Shown here piece after piece: positions 49,499-58,656 of a stretch of DNA of 64,000 nucleotides. The notes below the pieces were generated by a model. It saw nothing but the letters and a program-made list of their open reading frames with translations, did not search any database and had not been told where the DNA came from. Each line of letters begins with the position of its first letter. The stretch's first letter is position 1. The position numbers were made by a program, and so were the translations under genes. The DNA is from a virus: positions 111,895 through 175,894 of IMG/VR virus record IMGVR_UViG_3300042691_047309; one strand, written 5' to 3'.

Positions 49499-51262
49499 AT
49501 GAATGTATTAAGAGGTGGTGAGTTTTTGATTAAAGAATCAAACTGTGATGAAACTTTTATACCAGAAGAGTTTAATGAAGAGCAATTGATGATTGCTGAG
49601 ATGTGTGAAGACTTCATCGAAACAGAAGTTTATCCTAATCTAGATAGAATCGATTCAATGGAAGATGGTCTGATGGTTTCTATTTTGGACAAAGCTGGTG
49701 AATTAGGATTATTAAGCATTTCAATCCCTGAAGAACTAGGTGGAATGGGTTCCGACTTTGTAACTTCAATGATTACAACTGAAAAAACTGGAACTGGTCA
49801 CTCTGCGGCTGTTGCACTTTCAGCTCACACTGGAATTGGAACTTTACCAATACTATACTTTGGAAGTGATGAACAAAAATTAAAGTATATTCCAAAATTA
49901 GCCACTGGTGAATTAAAGGCTTGTTATTGCTTGACAGAGCCAAATGCGGGTAGTGATGCTAATAGTGGAAAAACCAAAGCGGTGTTGAATGGTGATAAGT
50001 CTAAATATCTAATCACAGGACAAAAAATGTGGATAACAAACTCGGGGTTTGCTGATATATTTGTTGTTTTTGCTAAAATTGATGATGATAAAAATCTATC
50101 AGCATTTATTGTTGAAAAAGAATATTCAGGTATTTCTTTAAATCCTGAGGAAAAGAAAATGGGTATTAAAGGTTCTTCAACTCGACAAGTATTCTTTAAT
50201 AACTGTGAAGTTCCGGTGAAAAATTTACTTGGTAAAAGAGAAGATGGTTTTAAAATTGCACTTAATATTCTCAATATCGGTAGAATTAAATTAGCAGGAG
50301 CTACACTTGGTTCATCTAAAAAGGTCATCGAAGATACAATTAAGTATTCGCTTGAAAGAGAACAGTTTGGAAGACCAATTGCTAAATACTCTGCGATAAA
50401 AAATAAAATTGCAAATCAAATTATTAAAACATACGCATCAGAATCAGCGCTATATAGAGTATCAAAAAATATTGATGACTTAATCAACCAATCAATTGCT
50501 AATGGTAAAACTAAATCCGAATCATTACTAGATGCTATTAAAGAATATGCTTCTGAAGCAGCTATGTTAAAAGTACATGGCTCTGAAACATTGGATTATG
50601 TAGTAGATGAAGGAGTTCAGGTATATGGTGGTATGGGGTATTCCGCAGAGGCTCCTATGGATAGAGCATATAGAGATTCGAGAATTAATAGAATATTTGA
50701 AGGGACAAATGAGATTAACAGAATGTTATCAGTTGATTTTATACTAAAAAAGGCAATGAAAGGTGAATTAGATTTAATGTCACATGCTACAAAGATAGCT
50801 GGTGATTTGATGTCTATTCCGGATTTTTCAACTGAAGAAGAATCAACCTTTGATAAACATAAAAAATATATCAAAAACTTTAAGAAGATATTATTAATGA
50901 TAGCAGGGGCTGCTGTGCAGAAATTAATGATGACTTTATCAAAAGAACAAGAGATACTAATGAATCTATCTGATATTATGATTGAAACATACGTATCCGA
51001 ATCTCTTTTACTAAGAGTTGAAAAATTAGTAAAACTAAGAGGTGAAGAAAACTGCCAGTATGAAATTGAAATTATGAAGAGTTATATTTATGATGCTTCT
51101 GATAAAATTAACAAATTAGGAAAAGATACACTAAATTCATTTTCATCAGGTGATGATTTAAGAATAATGTTAATGGGTTTGAAAAGATTTACAAAACAAG
51201 ATCCTTTTAATATTACAAAGTCTAAAAGACTTATCTCTGAAGTTGCAATGAGTAAAAACTAA
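49499..51262 (+). CDS. acyl-CoA dehydrogenase
   Basis: A 587-residue, full-length enzyme of the large Bacteroidota type. FAD/substrate blocks CYCLTEPNAGSDA and KMWITNSG, the C-terminal domain YSLEREQFGRPI, and QVYGGMGYSAEAPMDRAYRD followed by RIFEGTNEI with the expected catalytic Glu at 401. It oxidises acyl-CoA in fatty-acid beta-oxidation, passing electrons to ETF. About 150 extra helical residues follow the core. It sits inside the phage metabolic operon. An auxiliary gene that could release energy or remodel lipids; beta-oxidation genes are rare in phages. Confidence 0.93.
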   Translation: MNVLRGGEFLIKESNCDETFIPEEFNEEQLMIAEMCEDFIETEVYPNLDRIDSMEDGLMVSILDKAGELGLLSISIPEELGGMGSDFVTSMITTEKTGTGHSAAVALSAHTGIGTLPILYFGSDEQKLKYIPKLATGELKACYCLTEPNAGSDANSGKTKAVLNGDKSKYLITGQKMWITNSGFADIFVVFAKIDDDKNLSAFIVEKEYSGISLNPEEKKMGIKGSSTRQVFFNNCEVPVKNLLGKREDGFKIALNILNIGRIKLAGATLGSSKKVIEDTIKYSLEREQFGRPIAKYSAIKNKIANQIIKTYASESALYRVSKNIDDLINQSIANGKTKSESLLDAIKEYASEAAMLKVHGSETLDYVVDEGVQVYGGMGYSAEAPMDRAYRDSRINRIFEGTNEINRMLSVDFILKKAMKGELDLMSHATKIAGDLMSIPDFSTEEESTFDKHKKYIKNFKKILLMIAGAAVQKLMMTLSKEQEILMNLSDIMIETYVSESLLLRVEKLVKLRGEENCQYEIEIMKSYIYDASDKINKLGKDTLNSFSSGDDLRIMLMGLKRFTKQDPFNITKSKRLISEVAMSKN

Positions 51263-51272
51263 AATATTATCA

Positions 51273-51566
51273 GTGATTAACAATTGGATTATAAAGGATA
51301 GAATAAAAAGTGGTATAATTTCATTTGAGGTTGGTGATGAAATAGTTATTTTTTGGAGAAAAGGAAATGGCTATCCGAGAACTATAATTGATAATAAAAT
51401 ATACGTTATCAGTAGAATTGAATCTGATAATTTATTTTTAAACGAAAAAAATATTATAAACTCAAAACATTTTCCATTAAGAGTGCATAAAACCTATATG
51501 ATACCTCTGTATGTTTTAAGAGAAATCAAATTAAATAGTCTGTTTGACGAAACAAAGTTAATATAA
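51273..51566 (+). CDS. small protein with conserved tail, GTG start
   Basis: A 97-residue protein starting at GTG 51273, the only plausible start. A small beta barrel-like body (VGDEIVIFWRKGNG) and tail VLREIKLNSLFDETKLI. Function unknown. Confidence 0.65.
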   Translation: MINNWIIKDRIKSGIISFEVGDEIVIFWRKGNGYPRTIIDNKIYVISRIESDNLFLNEKNIINSKHFPLRVHKTYMIPLYVLREIKLNSLFDETKLI

Positions 51567-51598
51567 TAAAATATAAAATAAAAAATAAAAAATTCTAA

Positions 51599-52777
51599 AT
51601 GGGAAAATTAGCCTTAAATTTTATTTGTAAAGATGAATCACATGTCATCGAAAAAATGCTAGAAAGTAATAAATCCATAGTTGATTTAGTAGTTTGTAAT
51701 GACACTGGTTCAACTGATGGTACTCAAGATATAATTAAAAACTGGGGAGAAAAAAATAACATTCCAACTTACGTTTTTGAAAGACCGTTCGATGATTTCG
51801 AAAAAAGTAGAAATCATGCGATGCAGAAACTTAAAGATGTTGTTGCTGAACTAAAATGGAATCCAAATGATGTACATGGTTACTGGTGTGACTGTGATGA
51901 AACGGTTGTCATTGATCCTAAATTCAATAAAAATCAATTCAAAAATGACCTTTATATGATTAACACTTATATCGGTCAAATGAAATATACCAGAAATACA
52001 TTCTTTAGAGTATCACTTCCCTTTAAATGGTATGGACCCGTTCATGAGTTCATTGTATGTGATAAGAAAGATATTACTTCTGGTTTAGCTGAAGGTATCC
52101 ATGTTGATGTTAAAATGACAGGTAATTCCTGGAAAGGTAATATCCCTACAAAATACAAATCACATGCCTTTGTTTTAGAGAAATATATTGATGAGAACAG
52201 ACAAGATCCTCGTTGGATATTCTATACAGCTCAGTCTTATCACGACTCAGCTTCTATCCCGGATAATAAAGAGGAAAATGAAGAAAGATTAAGAAGAGCT
52301 CTTAAATATTATAGAGAGAGAACAAATAGATTCGATGGATATGCGGAAGAAAACTACTATTCTCAATACAGAATCGGTACTATTATGAGAGTTTTAGAAG
52401 ATCCGTGGCACTTGACTATGCAGGAATGTCTCAAAGCTTACTCAATGGATCCAGTTAGGGGAGAATCTATCAAAACTATCATAGACCATTACTTACAAGT
52501 TGGTGAATGGAATTTAGCTTATCTATATACAAAATTTGCTAAAGAAAATTTTCACGGCAAAAATCCTTACCCATCAAGATTACTCTTTGTCGATGAGGCA
52601 CTTTACGCTTGGAAGTTTGCAGAAGCTCACGCAGCCGCGAGTTTCTACACTGGTAGAATGGAAGAAGCTAAGGGTAATTATCAGGAAATTCTAAAAGCAA
52701 TGAAAACTCATCCACAGTGTTTCACACCAGAAGATATAAAAAAGGTTGAAATGAACGGTCAGTTTTTTAACAGATGA
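51599..52777 (+). CDS. family 2 glycosyltransferase with TPR-like C-terminus
   Basis: A 392-residue protein. The N-terminal GT2 domain has LNFICKDESHVIEKML, NDTGSTDGTQDII and the metal-binding W-C-D-C-D-E-T. The C-terminal half is helical with repeats like tetratricopeptides. It transfers a sugar to an unknown acceptor (virion protein, DNA base or host glycan). Typical of large phages. Confidence 0.85.
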   Translation: MGKLALNFICKDESHVIEKMLESNKSIVDLVVCNDTGSTDGTQDIIKNWGEKNNIPTYVFERPFDDFEKSRNHAMQKLKDVVAELKWNPNDVHGYWCDCDETVVIDPKFNKNQFKNDLYMINTYIGQMKYTRNTFFRVSLPFKWYGPVHEFIVCDKKDITSGLAEGIHVDVKMTGNSWKGNIPTKYKSHAFVLEKYIDENRQDPRWIFYTAQSYHDSASIPDNKEENEERLRRALKYYRERTNRFDGYAEENYYSQYRIGTIMRVLEDPWHLTMQECLKAYSMDPVRGESIKTIIDHYLQVGEWNLAYLYTKFAKENFHGKNPYPSRLLFVDEALYAWKFAEAHAAASFYTGRMEEAKGNYQEILKAMKTHPQCFTPEDIKKVEMNGQFFNR

Positions 52778-53253
52778 TTAAGTTAATAGTTGCAATATCA
52801 AAGAATAGAGTTATTGGTGATTCGAATAAACTAATTTGGAATTTACCAGCAGACTTAAAACGATTTAAGGAAATCACAACAGGTCATCCAATTGTTATGG
52901 GTAGAAAAACCTATCAATCAATTGGAAGACCTCTTCCTAATCGTAGAAACATTATTATAACAAGAGATGAGAGTTATGAAGTTGATGGATGTGAAGTCGT
53001 CAATTCTGTTGAAGAAGCTCTTTTACTTACGAATAATGATTGCTTTATAATTGGTGGTGGTGAAATTTACAAACAAACCTTACATATTGCTGACCAGATT
53101 TATATGACCGAAGTTCATGAAGAATTTGTTGGTGATACTACTTTTCCAGAACTAACTGCTGTTTGGTATGTGTCTAAAGAAGAAAAGTTCTTAGCAGACA
53201 AAAAAAATAATTACAACTATTCATTTATTTTTTATGAAAAATTTGAATTCTAA
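52774..53253 (+). CDS. folA: dihydrofolate reductase
   Basis: A 159-residue, full-length DHFR: IVAISKNRVIGDSNKLIWNLPADLKRFK (with the active-site Asp in PAD), VMGRKTYQSIGRPLP, and FIIGGGEIYKQ. It reduces dihydrofolate for dTMP synthesis. ATGA overlap with the glycosyltransferase. Confidence 0.95.
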   Translation: MIKLIVAISKNRVIGDSNKLIWNLPADLKRFKEITTGHPIVMGRKTYQSIGRPLPNRRNIIITRDESYEVDGCEVVNSVEEALLLTNNDCFIIGGGEIYKQTLHIADQIYMTEVHEEFVGDTTFPELTAVWYVSKEEKFLADKKNNYNYSFIFYEKFEF

Positions 53254-53806
53254 AGGTAAACTTATAATGATAATCGGGGCACCTGCTTCTGGTAAATCAA
53301 CATTGGCTTCTGAAGTTCATACTGAACTAAAGAAAAGAAATAAGAACTCTATTTTTATTAGTGAAGTCGCTACAGATTTTATTGCAGAATATGGAATACC
53401 AAACACACCAATTGATCAGATGGTTATATTTTATAAACAATTGAATAAAGAAACAATGTTTTTAGATTCAAAGGAGTTCATTGTTTGTGATTCGAGTTCT
53501 ATCTTAAACTATTTTTACTTTAGAAAATTATTCCCTGAGAAGTTATCCAATAAAGATATTGCTTCTATTAATCATCTTCAAAAAGAAATATTAAAACATA
53601 TTAATACAATTGACTATATCTTTTATGTACCACCTATGATAGATATCGATACTAATGATGGTATTAGGTATCACAAAGAAGATGATATAAAGAGATTAGA
53701 TAGATGGATTAAGTCTTATTTAGAATTAGAAAATATAAATCATACTGATTTATCTGAAGTGAAAGTAAATGATAGATTAGATTTTATTTTAAAAGAATTA
53801 CTATAA
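53234..53806 (+). CDS. NadR-like P-loop kinase/ATPase (AAA_28)
   Basis: A 190-residue protein: Walker A GAPASGKST at 15-23, then ISEVATDFIAEYGIP and YVPPMIDIDTNDGIRY, the pattern of the AAA_28/NadR C-terminal kinase family. NadR kinases phosphorylate nicotinamide riboside, so with the PRPP synthetase a role in NAD metabolism is possible. Last gene of the metabolic operon; overlaps folA by 20 nt. Confidence 0.75.
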   Translation: MKNLNSKGKLIMIIGAPASGKSTLASEVHTELKKRNKNSIFISEVATDFIAEYGIPNTPIDQMVIFYKQLNKETMFLDSKEFIVCDSSSILNYFYFRKLFPEKLSNKDIASINHLQKEILKHINTIDYIFYVPPMIDIDTNDGIRYHKEDDIKRLDRWIKSYLELENINHTDLSEVKVNDRLDFILKELL

Positions 53807-54127
53807 TCCATCCTCATCGTGACTGTGTGAAGAATGACCTGTTCGGGTTGATTTATACTGATTCCACATCTCCATATAATCCTCTTCATCTTCGATTTTA
53901 TCAAATATATCAACTGGCTTTTCATGTTCTTCTTCATTATCTGTCGATGATAAAGATCCATGAAAAATCTCACCCGGTTTAATATTTTCATCCAACCAAT
54001 TCTCAAATTCCTCAACCTCATCGATTGTACAACCAAGTCTCTTAGATATATCATCATAAGTTAGTGGTATGAACATTGATTCTTTATTTCCACTCACAAA
54101 TTCTAAAAATAATTTTATCTTCTTCAT
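53801..54127 (-). CDS. small acidic leader protein
   Basis: A 108-residue protein with leader MKKIKLFLEFVSGNKE, then a helix-turn-helix-sized helical stretch (YDDISKRLGCTIDEVEEFE) and an acidic, His-rich end (GHSSHSHDEDGL). Preceded by a perfect late-type box. The central helices could bind DNA. Possible internal protein. Confidence 0.75.
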   Translation of the reverse strand: MKKIKLFLEFVSGNKESMFIPLTYDDISKRLGCTIDEVEEFENWLDENIKPGEIFHGSLSSTDNEEEHEKPVDIFDKIEDEEDYMEMWNQYKSTRTGHSSHSHDEDGL

Positions 54128-54131
54128 AAGG

Positions 54132-54147
54132 TATATATTAAAAAAAA
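54132..54147 (-). promoter_or_regulatory. TTTTTTTAATATATA box, minus strand
   Basis: Box 4 nt upstream of the start codon at 54127. Confidence 0.5.
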
Positions 54148-54149
54148 TT

Positions 54150-54208
54150 AGACAAAAAAGAAACCCAAGAAAATCATTCTTGGGTCGGTCTAAGAATACT
54201 ATTCTTAG
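54150..54208 (-). terminator. double-hairpin terminator
   Basis: Two consecutive hairpins behind the stop of 54219-54866: CTAAGAAT/ATTCTTAG (54190-54208) and ACCCAAGAA/TTCTTGGGT (54163-54185), the latter followed on the minus strand by a T-rich run. Confidence 0.8.
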
Positions 54209-54218
54209 AGTGGTTTGT

Positions 54219-54866
54219 TTATTTACTTAGTAGTCTAATTAAATCCTCAGTGATTTTAGTAATCATTTTCTTACCATCTAAAGTAATAGTAGGAATGTTT
54301 TTTACCATAGAATATTTATCATTACCATCAACATAAATAGCCTCAACAAGCTTTTGAATCTTTGGTTCGTTTGAATATTTTTTCAAGTAATATGTTTTTA
54401 ATTCGTTAACAAATTTAGTTAAATCAACACCTTCTTTGTAGTTGTATTTGACCATTTGTAATTCATTATCTTGTTTTTCAACCATCAAATACCAAATTGA
54501 CTTCTTAGAAACTTTAACATTTTCTAAGAAGTTATAAGCTTTTGATGCCTTAACATTTTTTGGGAATTTAGCAACTTTGCCAGTAAAATCAACTTTTGAT
54601 TCATGAGTCTCTTCGTCTAAATCTATATCGTTTTCAAAATCATCAGAATCCTCATCTATTTCTAAATTTTGGTCTTGAGGTATGATATTCTTTCTAGAAG
54701 TTAATCTCTCAACTCTGTTGGAGTCTTTTGATAAATTCGGATTCATTGGTATGTCACTATCACTATCTGGTGATTGAGGCAAAGAAGCATCTACCTCTTC
54801 CATTTTAGATTTACCTTTAATTTCAGAGAATTTCTTAAAACCAACTACTTTTTTATTTTCCGCCAT
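54219..54866 (-). CDS. acidic structural-type protein, possibly leader-bearing
   Basis: A 215-residue protein. The N-terminus has VVGFKKFSEIKGKSK, a shifted version of the leader, then a disordered acidic region (25-105) and a compact C-terminal domain (about 110-215). Late-type box upstream and baseplate genes behind it suggest a virion or assembly role. Function unknown. Confidence 0.7.
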   Translation of the reverse strand: MAENKKVVGFKKFSEIKGKSKMEEVDASLPQSPDSDSDIPMNPNLSKDSNRVERLTSRKNIIPQDQNLEIDEDSDDFENDIDLDEETHESKVDFTGKVAKFPKNVKASKAYNFLENVKVSKKSIWYLMVEKQDNELQMVKYNYKEGVDLTKFVNELKTYYLKKYSNEPKIQKLVEAIYVDGNDKYSMVKNIPTITLDGKKMITKITEDLIRLLSK

Positions 54867-54886
54867 TAATTCAATTTATTTTATTC

Positions 54887-54900
54887 TTTATATATTAAAA
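54887..54900 (-). promoter_or_regulatory. TTTTAATATATAAA box, minus strand
   Basis: Perfect box, here 20 nt before the start codon at 54866. Confidence 0.55.
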
Positions 54901-54915
54901 CTCGAAATTAGTTTT

Positions 54916-55170
54916 TTAACCTTTACCTTTATAATGATATTTATCTACCATATAATTTCTCCAATTCTTGATGATGTTCATTTTATCAAAAAACAAAGCC
55001 ATTAATGGTTGGAGTCTATCTAAAAATCCAGCCATTGTCTTATTTTCGTAAATATATGGTGAGAGTGATTTATTCAAAATATCATTTTCATAGTCAAAGT
55101 TAGGTGTTTCTGAATCATGTATATGCTTCATAAATTTTAATTCTGGTAGTTGCCTTCTATCGTATAACAT
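54916..55170 (-). CDS. small baseplate-operon protein
   Basis: An 84-residue protein coupled to the baseplate gene (TAATG overlap). Helical, with several aromatic and Met residues. Its position suggests a baseplate or tail assembly role. Not recognised by sequence. Confidence 0.7.
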   Translation of the reverse strand: MLYDRRQLPELKFMKHIHDSETPNFDYENDILNKSLSPYIYENKTMAGFLDRLQPLMALFFDKMNIIKNWRNYMVDKYHYKGKG

Positions 55171-56924
55171 TATCTTCCTTTATTTTTAACATCTACAGTT
55201 CCAGTGAAGAACACATTTAACCCACATATATTAGATGTTGATATTGGATCTTCATCTGTATAGAAAGATCCATTTCTGTCATAAAAATTTCCTCTCAATA
55301 CTGGTATTTCGCTTGGTTCGAAAATAATATCGCCTAATTGAGAGTCGATACCAAGTATTTTATTTGGATCGTAAGAGTTTGGTGATGAAGAAGGATCACT
55401 TCCGAAGTTTGACTCATCAAAAGAAGCTCTACTCAAAAGTGACTTTTGACCTTCTATGTGGTAATCTTCATTCTTTTTACAAACAAATTCTACTTTTACT
55501 GAGTTGATATCAGCGATATTGGAAAGTAATTTAACAATATCTGATTTTGGAATTCTATCAATTTTATTAAGAGATAAGAAATAATTTGATATTTGACCTA
55601 CTATTTGTGCTTTGACAGCGTCGGTTGTTGAATCTGAATAGTTGATAACCCAAACATTCATTACATAAAAAGACAATGTAGGTGACTTTACTATAAATTT
55701 CTTTGTTAATTGAATATTTCCACCTGATTTTAGGTAAGTGATTATTTTATTACGCTCATAAGAGTCTAACTCAAATGCTGATGTCTTTACTTTACCTGAT
55801 TCAAAAGTGTTTTGAATCGGAATATTAAAGTAACTCTCATCATCTCTTTTAAACAAGTTTATGTTAGGTACAAGATATATAAAAACGGTACCATTTTTTT
55901 CTTCAGCATTGACGTGTGTGAAGATACCAAGTTTTTTCAACTCATAAGCATACTGTTGAGGTAGAGCCAATACAAAGTTATTAGAGGCTATTGGTAGAAG
56001 ACTTCTAGTAAATAAATAGTTTTCTCTATCCGCTCCAAAATTGATATCATTATAAATTTCTATGTCAAATATTTTTTCTAACTCCACAGTGTCGCCACCT
56101 ATGTCAAAAATATCATCAATAATTGACCAGTCATTAACAGTCCTTCTATAGATGTTGCCTATTGCACCATCAGAACAAAGGTATCTAACAATGATTTCAG
56201 AAGATATAGAAGGTATCCTACCAAATCCACCATTACCAAAAATGATATCAATTCCACCATCAAATGATGTTCTCACTACACAAGACCTTTCATTTGGTAG
56301 TAAGTCATAGACATGTTTTTTTAATTCAAAAATAATACCATCGACCGAAACTTCAACATTAAAGTTTTCAATATCTTTTTCACCGATCTCTTGAACATTA
56401 TAAGTTTGCATCTGAGAACCATCACCTGTAAAGACTTGGCTTTTCCACTCTCCTTGTATAATAGGAATAGGAATAAACTTAGTATTATTGACGTTATATT
56501 CCAATTTGAATTTACCTATATTGAATGAGTAAAATAAGTTATTTGTTTTATTTTTTATTTTTGTTTTGTTATTTAATACGATAACTCCACTTGGTAGTTC
56601 TTTCTCAATATCAATTGAGGTTTTTTTAATTAATCTAATTGTCCCAGTAGAACTAATTGAACGAAATGGAATATGACCAGCTAAAATTGCAGTATTCTTA
56701 ATCACTCTTTCGTTGGTGCTATTGAACTTATTCAAATCTAATTGACTTATTGTATTTTTTAGATACAACAACGAAAGTTGATGTAGATTTTCAATCACAG
56801 CAAGTACCTGACCATAAGGGGAAGCAGGACTATATAAAAGACTAGCCTTATTGTGCTCCTCTCTTAAGTATCTTTCTACTTCGTTTTTAATATTCGAAAA
56901 GGATATGGAAGAAAATGCTGTCAT
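55170..56924 (-). CDS. baseplate wedge protein (T4 gp6 / J-like)
   Basis: A 584-residue protein with the conserved J/gp6 core: IIFGNGGFGRIPSISSEIIV followed by YLCSDGAIGNIYRR (the F-G-x-G-x-x-G...G-x-x-G-N pattern), preceded by a helical N-terminus and followed by a beta-rich C-terminal part. It builds the inner baseplate ring of a contractile tail, so the phage is a myovirus. Confidence 0.87.
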   Translation of the reverse strand: MTAFSSISFSNIKNEVERYLREEHNKASLLYSPASPYGQVLAVIENLHQLSLLYLKNTISQLDLNKFNSTNERVIKNTAILAGHIPFRSISSTGTIRLIKKTSIDIEKELPSGVIVLNNKTKIKNKTNNLFYSFNIGKFKLEYNVNNTKFIPIPIIQGEWKSQVFTGDGSQMQTYNVQEIGEKDIENFNVEVSVDGIIFELKKHVYDLLPNERSCVVRTSFDGGIDIIFGNGGFGRIPSISSEIIVRYLCSDGAIGNIYRRTVNDWSIIDDIFDIGGDTVELEKIFDIEIYNDINFGADRENYLFTRSLLPIASNNFVLALPQQYAYELKKLGIFTHVNAEEKNGTVFIYLVPNINLFKRDDESYFNIPIQNTFESGKVKTSAFELDSYERNKIITYLKSGGNIQLTKKFIVKSPTLSFYVMNVWVINYSDSTTDAVKAQIVGQISNYFLSLNKIDRIPKSDIVKLLSNIADINSVKVEFVCKKNEDYHIEGQKSLLSRASFDESNFGSDPSSSPNSYDPNKILGIDSQLGDIIFEPSEIPVLRGNFYDRNGSFYTDEDPISTSNICGLNVFFTGTVDVKNKGR

Positions 56925-56925
56925 A

Positions 56926-57246
56926 TTAGTTTAGTTTTTCTAAATAATCGGATGAGAATCTATTTTTAGTGAAAATATCACTTACGTCGTTAGTAAAGTT
57001 AGATACAGAGGATTTTCTCTCCACTACTTGTGAATCATTTTCAAGTGGATTTGATTTATAGTTCCACTCAAATTCGTCAGAGTTTAAATCTTGTTTCTTG
57101 AACTCTAATTTTAAATTTTTATTTTCCTCATTGATGATCATCTCAATAAATGATACACCTTTAATAAACTTTTCATTTACTATAACTTCACCATAGAGTG
57201 ATTCTAACTCACTATGTAACTTATTTATGTTCTCTTTGAATTTCAT
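56926..57246 (-). CDS. small charged virion-operon protein
   Basis: A 106-residue protein starting MKFKENINKLHSELESLYGE, helical with an acidic and Ser/Asn-rich end. It directly precedes the baseplate gene (1 nt gap) behind a late-type box. It may be a baseplate partner; the N-terminus is only loosely like the leader. Confidence 0.7.
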   Translation of the reverse strand: MKFKENINKLHSELESLYGEVIVNEKFIKGVSFIEMIINEENKNLKLEFKKQDLNSDEFEWNYKSNPLENDSQVVERKSSVSNFTNDVSDIFTKNRFSSDYLEKLN

Positions 57247-57262
57247 ACAGATTAAAAATTTA

Positions 57263-57276
57263 TTTTATATATTAAA
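57263..57276 (-). promoter_or_regulatory. TTTAATATATAAAA box, minus strand
   Basis: Box 16 nt before the start of the baseplate operon (57246). Confidence 0.5.
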
Positions 57277-57360
57277 TACGTATTCCTTCAATTAAATTGA
57301 TATTTAAAAAAATGGGTATTTTCTAAAAAAATATATATAATAAACAGAACTTTTAATAAA

Positions 57361-58080
57361 ATGAGTATTAAGGAAATATCCGAAATTTTTGAGAAATATG
57401 GTTATAAAGGTGGGATTTTTATAATAATTATCTTTCTTTTGATTCTATTGGTAAAAAGCAAATGGTTTTCTGATTTCTTCTCTAAGATTTCGGATAAGTT
57501 TGTTGAAAGACTAATGAGAAATAAAGTTAAAGATATTAGTGTAGTGTCGAAATCTATAACTGACTCTGATATTACAAATCACGATATTTTTAATTATATT
57601 GACTTTTGGATGTATTCGAAGGTTCCAACTTTGCAATTCTCAACAGACTATAGAACTGCAGTATTTAGAAAATACTTAACAATTTATCTAAAATCTTACA
57701 AAAAAAATATTTCAGACTTCGTTCTTACAAAAGATTATCAAAATATGGATGATGCTAAAGTTTGGAAAGCTCTACTTAATTTAATAAATAAAACAGTATT
57801 TGATTATGAAAGAGAATGTTTAGAAGTTGGAATTCCAAAAATCATCATAGATAAGATGAAAGTTAAAAATAACGATAATATAACTTTAACATTTGATTTG
57901 ATTGAAGGTGTTTGTGGATCTCAATTTTATGATTCAGATAAGAATTTACTGAAAGTATATTCTATATTAAACATTCTATTATCAGTTTTGGAAAATACGA
58001 TTAGTAACTCAGAGAGTGTTTGTAATTCAATTAATGGACAACTAAAAGGTTTGAATTTTGAAGGTAGAACAGAACCTTAA
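57361..58080 (+). CDS. membrane-anchored hypothetical protein
   Basis: A 239-residue protein: one N-terminal transmembrane helix (about 17-32, rich in Ile and Leu), then a helical cytoplasmic domain with many Lys and Asp. Convergent with, and overlapping by 4 nt, the guanylate-kinase-like gene. Function unknown. Confidence 0.75.
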   Translation: MSIKEISEIFEKYGYKGGIFIIIIFLLILLVKSKWFSDFFSKISDKFVERLMRNKVKDISVVSKSITDSDITNHDIFNYIDFWMYSKVPTLQFSTDYRTAVFRKYLTIYLKSYKKNISDFVLTKDYQNMDDAKVWKALLNLINKTVFDYERECLEVGIPKIIIDKMKVKNNDNITLTFDLIEGVCGSQFYDSDKNLLKVYSILNILLSVLENTISNSESVCNSINGQLKGLNFEGRTEP

Positions 58081-58625
58081 TCCATTAAATCATAAACATC
58101 ATCAGCTGTGAATTCATGATCTCTAATCTTTAAGTCATAGTCAGTAAAGCTTTGAAAGTCTAGTTCATCAGCGTCTAATCTTCTTTTGATAGAGTCATTT
58201 TTATCTTCTCTTTTGAATAGTCTTGATTCTCTTACACTTCGGTCTATGTCTAAATAGACAACGAAACAATTTTTTCTTTGTTCAGTTGTTATGTTTTTAA
58301 ACTCACCTGGTGTCATTATTAGAACCTGTGAATTATCAAACTCTTCTTGGGTTATTCCATAATACCAATTTTCAGGAGATTTTCCTTCTGGTGTTACTTG
58401 AAACTTCTGATAAGCTAAGAATTTATTTTCATTTATTGATTGTACGAACTGAAAATCAGAAACAAAGTTATAATCTATACCAGGTTTTTCAAATTTACGA
58501 ACAGGTCTAGTAGTCCATTTAAGACAAGGTTTTAATCCTTTTTCTACAAGTTTTCTGACTAGAAAAGATTTACCACTACCGGTTTTTCCGATAACTATAC
58601 ACTTTTCTTTTTTTGATTTATCCAT
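58077..58625 (-). CDS. guanylate-kinase-like P-loop protein
   Basis: A 182-residue protein. Walker A GKTGSGKS at 13-20, then TTRPVRKFEKPGIDYNFVS, which is the GMP-binding signature of guanylate kinases. Slightly shorter than usual (about 200). It may phosphorylate (d)GMP or a modified nucleotide for phage DNA. Confidence 0.85.
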   Translation of the reverse strand: MDKSKKEKCIVIGKTGSGKSFLVRKLVEKGLKPCLKWTTRPVRKFEKPGIDYNFVSDFQFVQSINENKFLAYQKFQVTPEGKSPENWYYGITQEEFDNSQVLIMTPGEFKNITTEQRKNCFVVYLDIDRSVRESRLFKREDKNDSIKRRLDADELDFQSFTDYDLKIRDHEFTADDVYDLMD

Positions 58626-58656
58626 TATCTATTATAACAGATAATTTTAGAAAGTT

